Made by a program: the position numbers and the translations under genes. The notes beneath the pieces are model-generated. The model was not told the origin of the DNA, did no database searches, and saw only the letters and a program-made list of their open reading frames with translations. A stretch of DNA of 64,000 bases. Origin: Tabrizicola sp. TH137. Its GTDB lineage: Bacteria; Pseudomonadota; Alphaproteobacteria; Rhodobacterales; Rhodobacteraceae. This document shows, piece after piece, positions 16,362 to 25,734 of this stretch (position 1 is the stretch's first letter; each line of letters opens with the position of its first letter). The DNA is taken from assembly GCF_002855575.1 (NCBI RefSeq), contig NZ_PKRQ01000002.1, positions 620,001-684,000 on the forward strand. The letters are read 5' to 3'.

Positions 16362-17081
16362 ATGGATATCCGCCTTCGCCATGACGCCCTTGTCCGAAGC
16401 CTGCGCCGCACCGGCAGCACCACCGTCGCCGCCCTGGCGCGCGAAGTGGGCGCCTCGCGCCGCACGGTGCTGCGCGACCTCTCGGCCCTGCGCGATCAGG
16501 GCTATGTGATCCATGCCGATGTCGGGCGCGGCGGCGGGTTGCAGCTTGACCCGCGCTCTGTCCAGACCACGGCGCGGCTTTCGGTGCCCGAGGTCTTTGC
16601 CCTTCTCCTCAGCGTGGCCGCGATGCGCGCGGCGGGCAACCTGCCCTTCTCCGACCTCGCCGATGCCGGGCTTGCCCGGATCGAGAAAGCCCTGCCCCCC
16701 GACAAGGTCAAGGATCTGCGCGCCTTTCTGGACTGCCTGCATGTCGGCCGCCTGTCACCCGAGCAGGACCTGTCGGACATGGGAAGGATGGACCCGGCGT
16801 TGCTGTCGGCCTTCGAGACAGCCTTCCTCCGCCGCCAGCTTCTGCGCTTTGCCTATCGCGATGCCAAGGGGCGCCCCTCTCAGCGCGAGGTGGAACCGCA
16901 GGCCATGCTGATCCTGCCGCCGCTCTGGTATCTGGTGGCCTGGGACCCCGCGCGGGACGATTTCCGCCAGTTCCGTATGGACCGCATCCGCACCCCCGAA
17001 GCGGTGGAGGGAACGACCTTCCGCCGCCGCCATGTCCCGTTTGAGGCGGACGTCTGCCCCTTCTCCGATCTCAGGCGCTGA
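16362..17081 (+). CDS. HTH / WYL-domain transcriptional regulator (YafY type)
   Basis: 239 residues. DeoR-like helix-turn-helix at residues 1-60 (ALVRSLRRTGSTTVAALAREVGASRRTVLRDLSALRDQG), a linker GRGGGLQLDP, then the WYL region with REVEPQAMLILPPLWYLVAWDPARDDFRQFRMDRI. WYL domains sense small ligands or nucleic acid. Divergent from the RidA-family gene, which is the likeliest target. Confidence 0.9.
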   Translation: MDIRLRHDALVRSLRRTGSTTVAALAREVGASRRTVLRDLSALRDQGYVIHADVGRGGGLQLDPRSVQTTARLSVPEVFALLLSVAAMRAAGNLPFSDLADAGLARIEKALPPDKVKDLRAFLDCLHVGRLSPEQDLSDMGRMDPALLSAFETAFLRRQLLRFAYRDAKGRPSQREVEPQAMLILPPLWYLVAWDPARDDFRQFRMDRIRTPEAVEGTTFRRRHVPFEADVCPFSDLRR

Positions 17082-17110
17082 AAGCGCCCCTCCCGGCCCG
17101 CAGGAAAGGG

Positions 17111-17144
17111 AAGCGCCCGCCAACCCTTCGGTCGGCGGGCGCTT
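17111..17144. terminator. bidirectional hairpin terminator between WYL gene and clpX
   Basis: 11-bp perfect stem AAGCGCCCGCC with a TTCG-containing loop, sited in the 103-bp gap between convergent genes. AA and TT at the stem ends give a short U-tract in neither direction, so strength is uncertain. Confidence 0.6.
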
Positions 17145-17184
17145 GCCCGAAATCGCTCTGCTCCCCTTTGGGGGACGCCCCGGA

Positions 17185-18453
17185 TCACCCCGCCGTCGCA
17201 GGCTCCTTCTTCTTCGCATCCGTATAGACGAGCATCGGCTTCGCCTCGGCGGCGTTCACCGCCTCTTCGTTCACCACGACCTCGGCCACGCTCTCCATGC
17301 CCGGCAGTTCGAACATGGTATCCAGCAGGATATCCTCCATGATCGACCGCAGCCCCCGCGCGCCCGTCTTGCGCTTGATCGCGCGCTTGGCGATGGCCGA
17401 CAGGGCATCCGGCGTGAAGGTCAGCTTCACGCCCTCGATCTCGAACAGGCGCTGATACTGCTTGACCAGCGCATTCTTCGGCTCGGTCAGAATGGTGACC
17501 AGCGCCGCCTCGTCCAGATCGTTCAGCGTGGCGATCACCGGCAGACGGCCGACGAATTCAGGGATCAGCCCGAATTTCAGCAGGTCCTCCGGCTCCAACT
17601 CCTTGAACAGCTCCCCGGCCCCGCGCGCATCCGGGTCCTTCACATCCGCGCCAAAGCCGATCGCGCTGCCTTTGTTGCGCTGCGCGATGATCTTTTCCAG
17701 CCCGGCAAAGGCCCCGCCGCAGATGAAGAGGATATTCGTCGTGTCCACTTGCAGGAATTCCTGCTGCGGATGCTTGCGCCCGCCCTGCGGCGGCACAGAT
17801 GCCACGGTGCCTTCCATGATCTTCAGCAGCGCCTGCTGCACCCCTTCGCCCGACACATCGCGGGTGATCGACGGGTTGTCCGACTTGCGGGTGATCTTGT
17901 CCACCTCGTCGATATAGACGATGCCGCGCTGCGCCCGCTCCACGTTATACTCGCTGGCCTGCAACAGCTTCAGGATTATGTTCTCCACATCCTCGCCGAC
18001 ATAGCCGGCTTCCGTCAGCGTCGTCGCATCGGCCATGGTGAAGGGCACGTCAAGGATGCGCGCCAGCGTCTGCGCCAGCAGCGTCTTGCCACAGCCGGTG
18101 GGGCCGATCAGCAGGATGTTCGACTTCGACAGTTCGATATCCGTCTTCGACGAATTGTTCAGCCGCTTGTAATGGTTGTGCACCGCGACAGACAGCACGC
18201 GCTTGGCATGGATCTGGCCGATCACGTAATCGTCCAGCACCTTGCAGATCTCGCGCGGCGTCGGCACCCCTTCCGAAGACTTCAGACCCGAGGTCTTCGT
18301 CTCTTCGCGGATGATGTCCATGCACAGTTCGACGCATTCGTCGCAGATGAACACCGTCGGCCCTGCAATCAGCTTGCGCACCTCGTGCTGGCTCTTGCCG
18401 CAGAAAGAACAATAGAGCGTGTTCTTGCTGTCGCTGCCGGAGTTGTTCGCCAT
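17185..18453 (-). CDS. clpX: ATP-dependent Clp protease ATP-binding subunit ClpX
   Basis: 422 residues. AAA+ unfoldase that feeds ClpP. The N-terminal zinc-binding domain has CSFC and CDECVELC; Walker A is [15 protein letters not shown], Walker B is VYIDEVDKI, the pore loop GYVGED follows [11 protein letters not shown], and sensor/ClpP-contact segments IGFGAD are present. Located immediately downstream of clpP on the same strand with a terminator between them. Confidence 0.97.
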   Translation of the reverse strand: MANNSGSDSKNTLYCSFCGKSQHEVRKLIAGPTVFICDECVELCMDIIREETKTSGLKSSEGVPTPREICKVLDDYVIGQIHAKRVLSVAVHNHYKRLNNSSKTDIELSKSNILLIGPTGCGKTLLAQTLARILDVPFTMADATTLTEAGYVGEDVENIILKLLQASEYNVERAQRGIVYIDEVDKITRKSDNPSITRDVSGEGVQQALLKIMEGTVASVPPQGGRKHPQQEFLQVDTTNILFICGGAFAGLEKIIAQRNKGSAIGFGADVKDPDARGAGELFKELEPEDLLKFGLIPEFVGRLPVIATLNDLDEAALVTILTEPKNALVKQYQRLFEIEGVKLTFTPDALSAIAKRAIKRKTGARGLRSIMEDILLDTMFELPGMESVAEVVVNEEAVNAAEAKPMLVYTDAKKKEPATAG

Positions 18454-18535
18454 CAGGTCGTCCTCTGCCAGGTCCCGGCCCTGCGGCCGGACTTGCGTGA
18501 AAGTCTAGGCCAAGGCCCGCGCCCCCACAATGCCA

Positions 18536-18569
18536 AAAAGCCCCCGGCCGGACAGGCCGCCCGGAGGCA
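18536..18569 (-). terminator. Rho-independent terminator downstream of clpP
   Basis: On the minus strand a GC-rich imperfect stem (CCGGGCGGCC, TGTCC loop, GGCCGGGGG) is followed by TTTTT. It lies 6 bp after the clpP stop and before clpX, so clpX probably has its own promoter or depends on read-through. Confidence 0.7.
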
Positions 18570-18574
18570 TGTCG

Positions 18575-19207
18575 TCACTTCGCCGTGTCGTCCGCCTTGC
18601 CGCGGCTTTCGACGATCTCGTCGATCAGGCCCCAGGCCTTGGCATCCTCGGCGGACATGAAATTGTCCCGCTCCAGCGCCGCCTCAACCGTGTCATAGGT
18701 ATTGCCGGTATGTTTCACGTAGATCTCGTTCAGCCGACGCTTCAGCTTTTCGGTCTCGCGGGCATGGATCATGATATCCGTGGCCTGCCCCTGATAGCCG
18801 CCCGAAGGCTGGTGCACCATCACGCGGCTGTTGGGCAGCGAGAAGCGCATCCCCTTTTCCCCCGCCGTCAAGAGCAGCGACCCCATGGAGGCAGCCTGCC
18901 CGATGACCAGCGTGGAAACCTTTGGCTTGATGTATTGCATCGTGTCATAGATCGACAGGCCAGATGTCACCACGCCACCGGGGCTGTTGATATACATGCT
19001 GATTTCCTTCGACGGATTCTCCGCCTCAAGGAACAGAAGCTGCGCGCAGATCAGCGACGACATCCCGTCATGCACGGGGCCGGAGAGGAAGATGATCCGC
19101 TCCTTCAGCATGCGCGAGAAGATGTCATAGGCCCGCTCGCCCCGGCTGGTCTGTTCCACGACCATCGGGACAAGGGTGTTCATGTAGTGCTCGACCGGAT
19201 CGCGCAT
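18575..19207 (-). CDS. clpP: ATP-dependent Clp protease proteolytic subunit ClpP
   Basis: 210 residues. Serine protease with triad S107 (GQAASMGS), H132 (MVHQPSGG) and D181 (ERDNFMS). The glycine-rich IYINSPGG-type segment ([13 protein letters not shown]) is near residue 71. Start [14 protein letters not shown] is preceded by AAAGAGGCAG; the frame stays open far upstream but through an intergenic repeat and a divergent gene. Confidence 0.97.
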   Translation of the reverse strand: MRDPVEHYMNTLVPMVVEQTSRGERAYDIFSRMLKERIIFLSGPVHDGMSSLICAQLLFLEAENPSKEISMYINSPGGVVTSGLSIYDTMQYIKPKVSTLVIGQAASMGSLLLTAGEKGMRFSLPNSRVMVHQPSGGYQGQATDIMIHARETEKLKRRLNEIYVKHTGNTYDTVEAALERDNFMSAEDAKAWGLIDEIVESRGKADDTAK

Positions 19208-19328
19208 GGCGGGCTGCCTCTTTCTCGTACAAGGGTCATAACGACGGTGTCTTGCCGGAGTCTTAGTTCCGCGGGCCGGGGGCTGCAAGGGCAGGTGGTC
19301 GAATGGCCCGCCCGGCCGCACCGTTGCA

Positions 19329-19396
19329 GGGGGGCCGTCTGCCCCCCTCGTCGCTGACGCTCCTCCCCCCCGAGGATATTTTCCGACAGAAAGTGA
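19329..19396 (+). repeat. GAGGATATTT-type intergenic element, copy 2
   Basis: Hairpin GGGGGGC-N5-GCCCCCC, a 17-nt spacer, then CCCCCCGAGGATATTTTCC and GACAGAAAGTG. It reads toward the photolyase-like gene, whose ATG is 73 bp downstream. The part after CCCC is identical over more than 20 bases to the right arm of the inverted pair at 47 kb. Confidence 0.7.
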
Positions 19397-19468
19397 AGCG
19401 AAGGAGACAGGACCCTGCGACAGGCTGTGCCCCTTGCTGCGCCCGCGCCGGCCCCTAGCTTGGCCGCC

Positions 19469-20650
19469 ATGACAGCCCTTTCCCTTCCCTTGCCCGCCAC
19501 CCGCGCCGCCGCCACCGCCCGGCTGGCCGCCTTCCTGCCCCGCGCGGGCCTCGCCTATGCCGCGCGCCGCAACGAGGATCTTCCGGGCCATCCGCATGTC
19601 TCGGGTCTCGCCCCCTATATCCGTCACCGCCTGCTGACCGAGGCCGAGGCGATCGACGCCACGCTGCGCGCCCATCCGCAGGGGGCCGACAAGTTTCTGG
19701 CAGAACTCTGGTGGCGCACTTATTGGAAGGGCTGGCTGGAACGCCGCCCCGGCATCTGGTCGGCCTATCGTCAGGGTCTGGCCGAGGCGACAAACCGGCT
19801 TCAGGCCGAGGCAGGCTTGCGCCAGCAATGGCAATCCGCCTGCACGGGCGAAACGGGCATCGACGGCTTTGACCATTGGGCGCGGGACCTGGCCGCCACC
19901 GGCTATCTGCACAATCACGCGCGGATGTGGTTCGCCTCGATCTGGATCTTCACCCTGCGCCTGCCCTGGGAATTGGGGGCGGATTTCTTCCTGCGCCATC
20001 TGATTGACGGCGATCCCGCCTCCAACACCCTGTCATGGCGCTGGGTCGGGGGGCTGCACACGCCGGGCAAGACCTATGCGGCAACGGCCGACAATATAGC
20101 CAAGAATACCGGGGGGCGGTTCCGGCCCACGGGCCTCGCCCGCGACTGCGCGCCCTTGCGCATGGCCCCGCACCCCGCGCCGCGCCCGGTGCCGGAGGGC
20201 GATGCCATCGTCCCGGACCTGCCCACCGCGCTTCTCTTGCACGAGGATGATCTGGCGGGAGACGGCTTCCCCCATCTGCCCGAAGGCACGCCGCTCCTCT
20301 TCCTCACCACCACCGCCCGCCGCTCCACCCTTGCCGTCAATCCGCTGGTCCATCACTTCGTGGATGAGGCGCTGGCCGATACTGCCCGCCGCCATGGCCA
20401 GCCCGAGGCCGCCCGCTTCACCGACGAAAGCTTGATGCCCCTGGCCGACCATCTTGCCGCAACCGGCATCCGGCAGCTTGTCACACCTTACGCACCCATC
20501 GGCCCCACCGCCGCCGCGCTGCAACGGCTGGCCCCGCTGCTCGATGACCGGGGCATCCGGCTTGCGCGGCTGCTCCGCGACCATGATGCGCGGGCATGGC
20601 CTCATGCGACGCATGGCTTCTTCCGCTTCCGCGAAGGGGTGATGGGCTGA
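19469..20650 (+). CDS. photolyase/cryptochrome-like FAD-domain protein with C-terminal alpha/beta domain
   Basis: 393 residues. The helical FAD-binding domain of photolyases is at the N-terminus: [17 protein letters not shown] (near 76-92), [32 protein letters not shown] (near 128-159), [41 protein letters not shown] second region (near 245-385) reads like an alpha/beta nucleotide-binding domain: [41 protein letters not shown]. In ordinary photolyases the alpha/beta antenna domain comes first, so the order looks permuted. DNA repair or light signalling is inferred from family only. Confidence 0.85.
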   Translation: MTALSLPLPATRAAATARLAAFLPRAGLAYAARRNEDLPGHPHVSGLAPYIRHRLLTEAEAIDATLRAHPQGADKFLAELWWRTYWKGWLERRPGIWSAYRQGLAEATNRLQAEAGLRQQWQSACTGETGIDGFDHWARDLAATGYLHNHARMWFASIWIFTLRLPWELGADFFLRHLIDGDPASNTLSWRWVGGLHTPGKTYAATADNIAKNTGGRFRPTGLARDCAPLRMAPHPAPRPVPEGDAIVPDLPTALLLHEDDLAGDGFPHLPEGTPLLFLTTTARRSTLAVNPLVHHFVDEALADTARRHGQPEAARFTDESLMPLADHLAATGIRQLVTPYAPIGPTAAALQRLAPLLDDRGIRLARLLRDHDARAWPHATHGFFRFREGVMG

Positions 20651-20777
20651 CCCCACAGGAAATCCCGTCCCGGGCTTGCCCCGGGTCCTCCCCGCACCGA
20701 CCGACACAGGGCCCGGATCAAGGGTCCGGATGCCGGCCACCGACAGGCCTGCCAAAAGCGACCGCCCCTCGGCGCAC

Positions 20778-20861
20778 CGTTAACCTTACCGCCCCCTCAC
20801 CGCAGCGCCCGCTGCGTGGCCACAATTTGCTGCACAGTTTACGGCACAGAATGCGGCACAG
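20778..20861 (-). repeat. 84-bp CTGTG/GTTAAC element, copy A
   Basis: Read on the minus strand it begins directly after the stop codon of the CDP-alcohol transferase gene. Four boxes (CTGTG, CTGTG, CTGTG, TTGTG) start exactly 12 bp apart, then AGCG, 25 nt, and GTTAACG. A second copy at 45431-45514 has identical spacing and 45 of 52 identical bases over the box region. Not explained by any gene; the other part of this 211-bp convergent gap shows nothing else I recognise. Confidence 0.8.
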
Positions 20862-21470
20862 TCAGCGAAAGCTCCGCCGGGCCAGCAGCACCCTGCTTAA
20901 CGCGGTCACAAGGCAAAGCGCAGCAAAGCCCCAGGCCAGCGGCGCAAAGGCCGCGGGGAACAGGCAAAGGATCAGGAAAAAGGCAATGGTTTCCGTGCCT
21001 TCCAGCAGACCGGCGGTGAAGTAGAGCGACTTCTCCCCCCGCGACCGCGTCTCCATCCCGCGCTTTTCGGCCAGCACGGCATAGCCAAGGAAGGTGCTGC
21101 CATTGATGTAGAAGCTGGCCAGCAGAAAGGCCCCCGCCACCCCATTCGCCATCGGATCGCGCATCACGAAAGCCATTGGAATCGCGGCGTAAAAGACGAA
21201 ATCGCAGACGATATCCAGATAGCCGCCGAAATCCGTCTTCCCCCGCGCCCGCGCCACCGCCCCGTCCAGCCCATCCGCCACCCGACTGGCCATCAGGGGC
21301 AGCACCGCCGCCCATCCCGGCCCGCCCGATGCCAGCACCCCTGCCGCCAGTAGCCCCAGCGCAAGCCCCGCCAGCGTCACCGCATCCGCCGTAACCCCGC
21401 GATCCGCAAGGCCTTTTCCCAGACGGTTCAGACCCGGATCAATCACGCCGCGCATCCAGCCATCCAGCAT
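20862..21470 (-). CDS. CDP-alcohol phosphatidyltransferase family protein
   Basis: 202 residues, about six membrane segments. The CDP-alcohol motif appears as DGLDGAVARARGKTDFGGYLDIVCD (near 66-90), with the Asp residues that bind Mg2+ and CDP. The family joins a CDP-activated lipid to an alcohol (glycerol-phosphate, inositol, choline and so on); the alcohol used here cannot be told from sequence. A standalone gene, convergent with the photolyase-like gene. Confidence 0.88.
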   Translation of the reverse strand: MLDGWMRGVIDPGLNRLGKGLADRGVTADAVTLAGLALGLLAAGVLASGGPGWAAVLPLMASRVADGLDGAVARARGKTDFGGYLDIVCDFVFYAAIPMAFVMRDPMANGVAGAFLLASFYINGSTFLGYAVLAEKRGMETRSRGEKSLYFTAGLLEGTETIAFFLILCLFPAAFAPLAWGFAALCLVTALSRVLLARRSFR

Positions 21471-21575
21471 CCATTCACCTTTCCGTATGCTTGAACAGAA
21501 GACTGTTGCCAGCCGCCCCAGCCCCTAGCTATCCCGGTGAAGAGGCGCAAAACAAGCGCCGCCATGGGAGAGATC

Positions 21576-22787
21576 ATGCACCGCCGCACCGCCCTGCGCC
21601 TGCTCGCCACCCTGCCCGCCTTTGCCGGGTTTTCGACAAAAGCCCTTGCCGCAGAATGGGATGGCATCCTTTCCGAAGCCAAGGGCCAGACCGTCTATTG
21701 GCACGCCTGGGGCGGCGATCCCAAGATCAACGATTTCATAACCTGGATCGGGGATAAGGCGCAGGAGCGTTACGGAGTCTCCCTCGAACATGTCAAACTC
21801 GCCGCCACTTCCGATGCCGTGGCTCGCGTTCTGGCCGAACAGCAGGCCGGACAGACGGAAGGCGGCGCTGTCGATCTCATCTGGATCAATGGCGAAAACT
21901 TCGCCGCGATGAAGGCGCAGGGCCTGCTTTACGGACCCTTTGCCGAAGCCCTGCCGAACTGGCCCCTGGTGGATGTGGCCGGCAAACCCGCCACCGTGAC
22001 CGATTTCACCCTGCCAACCGAGGGTTTCGAAAGCCCCTGGGCCATGGCGCAACTGGTCTTCGAGTACGATACGGCTCGCGTGCAGAACCCGCCGCAAACC
22101 ATTGATTCCCTTCTTGAATGGGCGATTGAAAATCCCGGCCGCTTCACCTATCCGCAGCCGCCCGACTATCTGGGCACCACCTTCCTGAAACAGGTGCTCT
22201 ATGGCGTGATGGCCGACCCGTCGGTCCTGCAATCCCCCGTCGATGATGCCGGTTACGAGGCACAGGTCGCCCCCCTCTGGGCCTATCTCGACCGCCTCCA
22301 TCCCGCGCTCTGGCGGCAGGCGCAGGCCTTTCCGCAGAACGAACCGGCGCTTGGCCAGTTGCTTGCCGATGGCGAGATCGACATTTCCTTCGCCTTCAAC
22401 CCCGGTCGCGCCAGCGCCGAGATCGCCGCAGGCACCCTGCCCAACAGCGTGCGGACCTTCGTCCTGCAAGGCGGGACCATCGGCAACGCCTCTTTCGTCG
22501 CAATCCCCTTCAACGCCGCCCACAGGGCCGGAGCCATGGTCATGGCCAACCTCCTCCTCGACCCGGAAGTGCAGGCCCGCGCGCAAGACCCGGCCATCCT
22601 CGGTTTCCAGACCGTCCTCGATCTCGCGGCCCTCACTCCCGAAGACCGCGCCCGGTTCGACGCGCTGGAGCTTGGCATCGCCACCCTCTCCCCCGCCGAT
22701 CTCGGCCCGGTGCTGCTGGAACCCCATGCAAGCTGGATGACCCGCATCGCGCAGGACTGGACAGCCCGCTACGGGGTTGCCCAGTGA
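21576..22787 (+). CDS. YnjB-like ABC transporter substrate-binding protein
   Basis: 403 residues. Twin-basic start MHRRTALRLLATLPAFAGFSTKALA is a signal peptide, followed by WDGILSEAKGQTVYWHAWGGDPKINDFITWIG, LIWINGENFAAMKAQGLLYGPFAEALPN and FVLQGGTIGNASFVAIPFNAAHRAGAMVMANLLLDPEVQ, all typical of YnjB. GGGAGAG precedes the ATG. First gene of a three-gene transporter operon with four-base overlaps; the substrate of YnjBCD systems is not firmly known. Confidence 0.9.
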   Translation: MHRRTALRLLATLPAFAGFSTKALAAEWDGILSEAKGQTVYWHAWGGDPKINDFITWIGDKAQERYGVSLEHVKLAATSDAVARVLAEQQAGQTEGGAVDLIWINGENFAAMKAQGLLYGPFAEALPNWPLVDVAGKPATVTDFTLPTEGFESPWAMAQLVFEYDTARVQNPPQTIDSLLEWAIENPGRFTYPQPPDYLGTTFLKQVLYGVMADPSVLQSPVDDAGYEAQVAPLWAYLDRLHPALWRQAQAFPQNEPALGQLLADGEIDISFAFNPGRASAEIAAGTLPNSVRTFVLQGGTIGNASFVAIPFNAAHRAGAMVMANLLLDPEVQARAQDPAILGFQTVLDLAALTPEDRARFDALELGIATLSPADLGPVLLEPHASWMTRIAQDWTARYGVAQ

Positions 22788-24469
22788 CAGCAGGCAGGCG
22801 GCGCGGTGGTCTTCTCCGGCTGGCGCCGCCGCTCACGCTCGGCCTGATGCTGTTGCCCGTCGCGGCAGGCCTTGCCGGGACGGCGCTGCCCGCCCTGCGC
22901 GACGGCGCCGCCGGCCTTGACATGGTGCTGGCCTGGCCCGGCCTGCCCCGCGCGGCGGCCCTGTCGCTGGTCACCGGGCTTACCTCCACGCTTCTGGCCC
23001 TTGGACTGACGGTCCTGATCCTTGCGGCCTTCGCGGGCACCCCGGCCTTCGCCCGCATCCGCCGCAGCCTTGCGCCGCTGCTCTCGGTGCCCCATGCCGC
23101 CGCGGCGCTGGGGCTTGCCTTCCTGATTGCCCCCTCGGGCTGGATCGCGCGGATACTCTCGCCCGAACTCACGGGATGGGACCGTCCGCCCGACCTGCTC
23201 ATCCTGAACGATCCCTGGGGGCTGTCCCTCACGCTCGGGCTGATCGCCAAGGAACTGCCCTTCCTTCTGCTCATGGCGCTGGCCGCCCTGCCGCAGGTGG
23301 ATGCCGACCGCCGCCTGACCACCGCTGCCACGCTGGGCTATGGCCGCATCGCCGCCTTCGCCTTCACCCTGCTGCCCGACCTCTATCGCCAGTTGCGCCT
23401 GCCCACCTATGCGGTGCTCGCCTATGGGATGACGACGGTGGATATGGCGATGATCCTCGGCCCTACGCTGCCACCCACGCTTTCCACCCAGATCACCCTC
23501 TGGATGGGCGACCCCAGCCTCGCCATGCGCGACACGGCCGCCGCTGCCGCGCTGCTTCAGCTTTTGCTTGCAATCCTCGCCATAAGCCTCTGGCGTATCA
23601 TGGAGATCGCGGCGAAATGGGCGCTGGTTGCAACCGCCTTCCGCGCGCCCCGTGCCACGCGGCTGGACCGCCCCGCCGCGCTGATGGCCCGGATCGCCAG
23701 CCTTGCCGTTGCAGGCAGCCTTACCTTCGGGCTGGCCGGGCTGGCGCTCTGGTCGGTGGCAGGGCCGTGGCAGTTTCCCGATGCCCTGCCGCGCGCCTTC
23801 ACCTTGCAGACCTGGGCCACTGCCGCGCCCGCGCTTGCCGATACCGCGCTGACAACGCTGGCCATCGCGGCCCTTGCCACGCTGGCGGCGCTGGCCCTCG
23901 CCCTCGCCTGCCTCGAGGCGGAGGCGCGGCTGCATCTGCGGCCGACATCCCGCGCAATGGTGCTGCTCTACCTGCCGCTTCTGGTGCCGCAGATCGCCTT
24001 CCTGCCGGGGTTGCAGGGATTGGCGCTGTCGCTCGGTCTCGACAGCAGCCTCGCCGCCGTTGCCGCGATCCATCTGGTCTTCGTCCTGCCCTATGTCTTC
24101 CTGTCGCTCTCCGGCCCTTTCCGCGCCTGGGATGGCCGCATCGCCACTGCCGCCGCGACGCTGGGCGCCTCTCAGGCGCGGATCTTCTGGCGCCTGCGCC
24201 TGCCCATGCTGGCCGGGCCGGTGCTGACCGCCGCCGCCGTGGGCATCGCCGTGTCCATCGGCCAGTATCTGCCCACGCTGCTCATCGGCGGCGGACGGGT
24301 CGAAACCCTGACGACCGAAGCCGTCGCCCTGTCCTCGGGCGGCAACCGCCGCCTGATCGGGGCCTATGCCGTACTGCAACTGCTCATTCCGGCGCTGGCC
24401 TTCACCGCTGCGCTGGCCCTGCCGCTGATCCTCTGGCGCAACCGCCGCCTGATGCGGGGGCTGGGATGA
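22784..24469 (+). CDS. YnjC-like ABC transporter permease (two fused permease domains)
   Basis: 561 residues, about twelve membrane spans: two BPD_transp_1 domains in tandem. EAA-type loops appear as TAATLGYGRIAAFAFTLLP near 183-201 and TAAATLGASQARIFWRLRLPML near 449-470. A GTG start overlaps the binding-protein stop by four bases, so translation is coupled. The fused arrangement matches E. coli YnjC. Confidence 0.9.
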   Translation: MTAGRRRGGLLRLAPPLTLGLMLLPVAAGLAGTALPALRDGAAGLDMVLAWPGLPRAAALSLVTGLTSTLLALGLTVLILAAFAGTPAFARIRRSLAPLLSVPHAAAALGLAFLIAPSGWIARILSPELTGWDRPPDLLILNDPWGLSLTLGLIAKELPFLLLMALAALPQVDADRRLTTAATLGYGRIAAFAFTLLPDLYRQLRLPTYAVLAYGMTTVDMAMILGPTLPPTLSTQITLWMGDPSLAMRDTAAAAALLQLLLAILAISLWRIMEIAAKWALVATAFRAPRATRLDRPAALMARIASLAVAGSLTFGLAGLALWSVAGPWQFPDALPRAFTLQTWATAAPALADTALTTLAIAALATLAALALALACLEAEARLHLRPTSRAMVLLYLPLLVPQIAFLPGLQGLALSLGLDSSLAAVAAIHLVFVLPYVFLSLSGPFRAWDGRIATAAATLGASQARIFWRLRLPMLAGPVLTAAAVGIAVSIGQYLPTLLIGGGRVETLTTEAVALSSGGNRRLIGAYAVLQLLIPALAFTAALALPLILWRNRRLMRGLG

Positions 24470-25125
24470 CCACGGCTTCACCCCTCATCCTCGACAGGCT
24501 GACCATCACCCTCGGTGCGCGCCGCCTCGTGGACCTGACCCTCACCATCCCGGGGGGCGAAGTGGCAACGATCATGGGCGCCTCCGGTTCGGGCAAATCC
24601 ACCGCTCTTGCCGCAATCACTGGAACACTGCCGCCAGAGTTCAAAAGAACCGGCCGCATCCTGTTGAACGATAACGACATAACGGACATCCCCACCCGGC
24701 TGCGCGGGGTCGGCCTGATGTTCCAGGACCCGGTTCTCTTTCCCCATCTCTCCGTCGCAGGCAACCTCGCCTTCGCGCTGCCCGCCCATGTCACCGGCCG
24801 CGCCGCCCGCCGCGCCCGGATCGAACAGGCCCTCGCCTCGGCGGGGTTGGAGGGGCTGGCAGAGCGCGACCCCGCCACGCTCTCGGGTGGTCAGAAGGCC
24901 CGCGTCGCCCTGCTCCGCACCCTGCTTGCGGAACCGAAGGCGCTGCTTCTTGATGAACCCTTCTCGCGGCTGGATGCCGACCTGCGCAGCCAGATCCGCG
25001 CCTTCACCTTTCAACGCGCCCGCGCCGCAGGCATTCCCACCTTGCTCGTCACCCATGATGCCGAAGATGCCCGCGCCGCAGGCGGCCCCGTCCTGTCGCC
25101 GCTCGGCGACTCCCTGCCCCTCTGA
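24466..25125 (+). CDS. YnjD-like ABC transporter ATP-binding protein
   Basis: 219 residues. Walker A is MGASGSGKSTALAAI, Q-loop LMFQDPVLFPHL, signature LSGGQKARVALLRTLL, Walker B ALLLDEPFSRLD, switch His in LLVTHDAEDA. The ATG overlaps the permease stop (ATGA). Completes the YnjBCD-like importer. Confidence 0.92.
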   Translation: MTTASPLILDRLTITLGARRLVDLTLTIPGGEVATIMGASGSGKSTALAAITGTLPPEFKRTGRILLNDNDITDIPTRLRGVGLMFQDPVLFPHLSVAGNLAFALPAHVTGRAARRARIEQALASAGLEGLAERDPATLSGGQKARVALLRTLLAEPKALLLDEPFSRLDADLRSQIRAFTFQRARAAGIPTLLVTHDAEDARAAGGPVLSPLGDSLPL

Positions 25126-25206
25126 CACCCGCGCCCTCGCCCGGCGCCTCCGCCTCGTCTATCCTGCCCCTCGACACGCCCGAAGCCGCCCGCCCACAGG
25201 TGCCCC

Positions 25207-25671
25207 ATGATCCGCCCCCTCGCCACCCTCGCGCTGATCCTCGCCTTCGCCACGCCCGCTGCCGCCTGCCGCCTCCCGGCAGGGATCGCGGCACTGGCAG
25301 AGGACACGCTCGCCGCGATCAATGCCGAACGGCAGGCCAAGGGCATGGCCCCGCTCAGCCCGGATACGCGACTGCAAGAGGCAGCCCAGGCCCATGCCTG
25401 CGACAGCGCCACCCGCAACCGGATGGGCCATGACGGCAGCGATGGCAGCGATCTTGGCACCCGCGCCGCCCGCGCCGGCTATGCCTATCGCGAGATCGCC
25501 GAGAATGTCGCGCAGGGCTATCCCTCGCCGCAGGCCGTCACCGAGGGCTGGATGAACAGTCCCGGACATCGCCGCAACATCCTGATGCGGCGCGCCAGCG
25601 ATGCAGGGGTGGGCATTGCGCTCGGCAGCAATGGCGATCTGCACTGGGTGCTGAAACTCGGCCGGGAATAG
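25207..25671 (+). CDS. CAP/SCP domain secreted protein
   Basis: 154 residues. Signal peptide MIRPLATLALILAFATPAAA, then a CAP domain: MAPLSPDTRLQEAAQAHACDSATRNRMGHDGSDGSDLGTRAARAGYAYREIAENVAQGYPSPQAVTEGWMNSPGHRRNILMRR. The CAP cavity residues (His in MGHDG, Glu in IAEN, His in SPGHR) are present. Two further cysteines near the N-terminus (ACRLP, HACDS) may form a disulfide. Function of bacterial CAP proteins is mostly unknown. Confidence 0.9.
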   Translation: MIRPLATLALILAFATPAAACRLPAGIAALAEDTLAAINAERQAKGMAPLSPDTRLQEAAQAHACDSATRNRMGHDGSDGSDLGTRAARAGYAYREIAENVAQGYPSPQAVTEGWMNSPGHRRNILMRRASDAGVGIALGSNGDLHWVLKLGRE

Positions 25672-25734
25672 CAGCGGAAATTCAATATAAACTATTGTTT
25701 TTGTTGTATTATTTTCACAATCTTGATCGACAAC

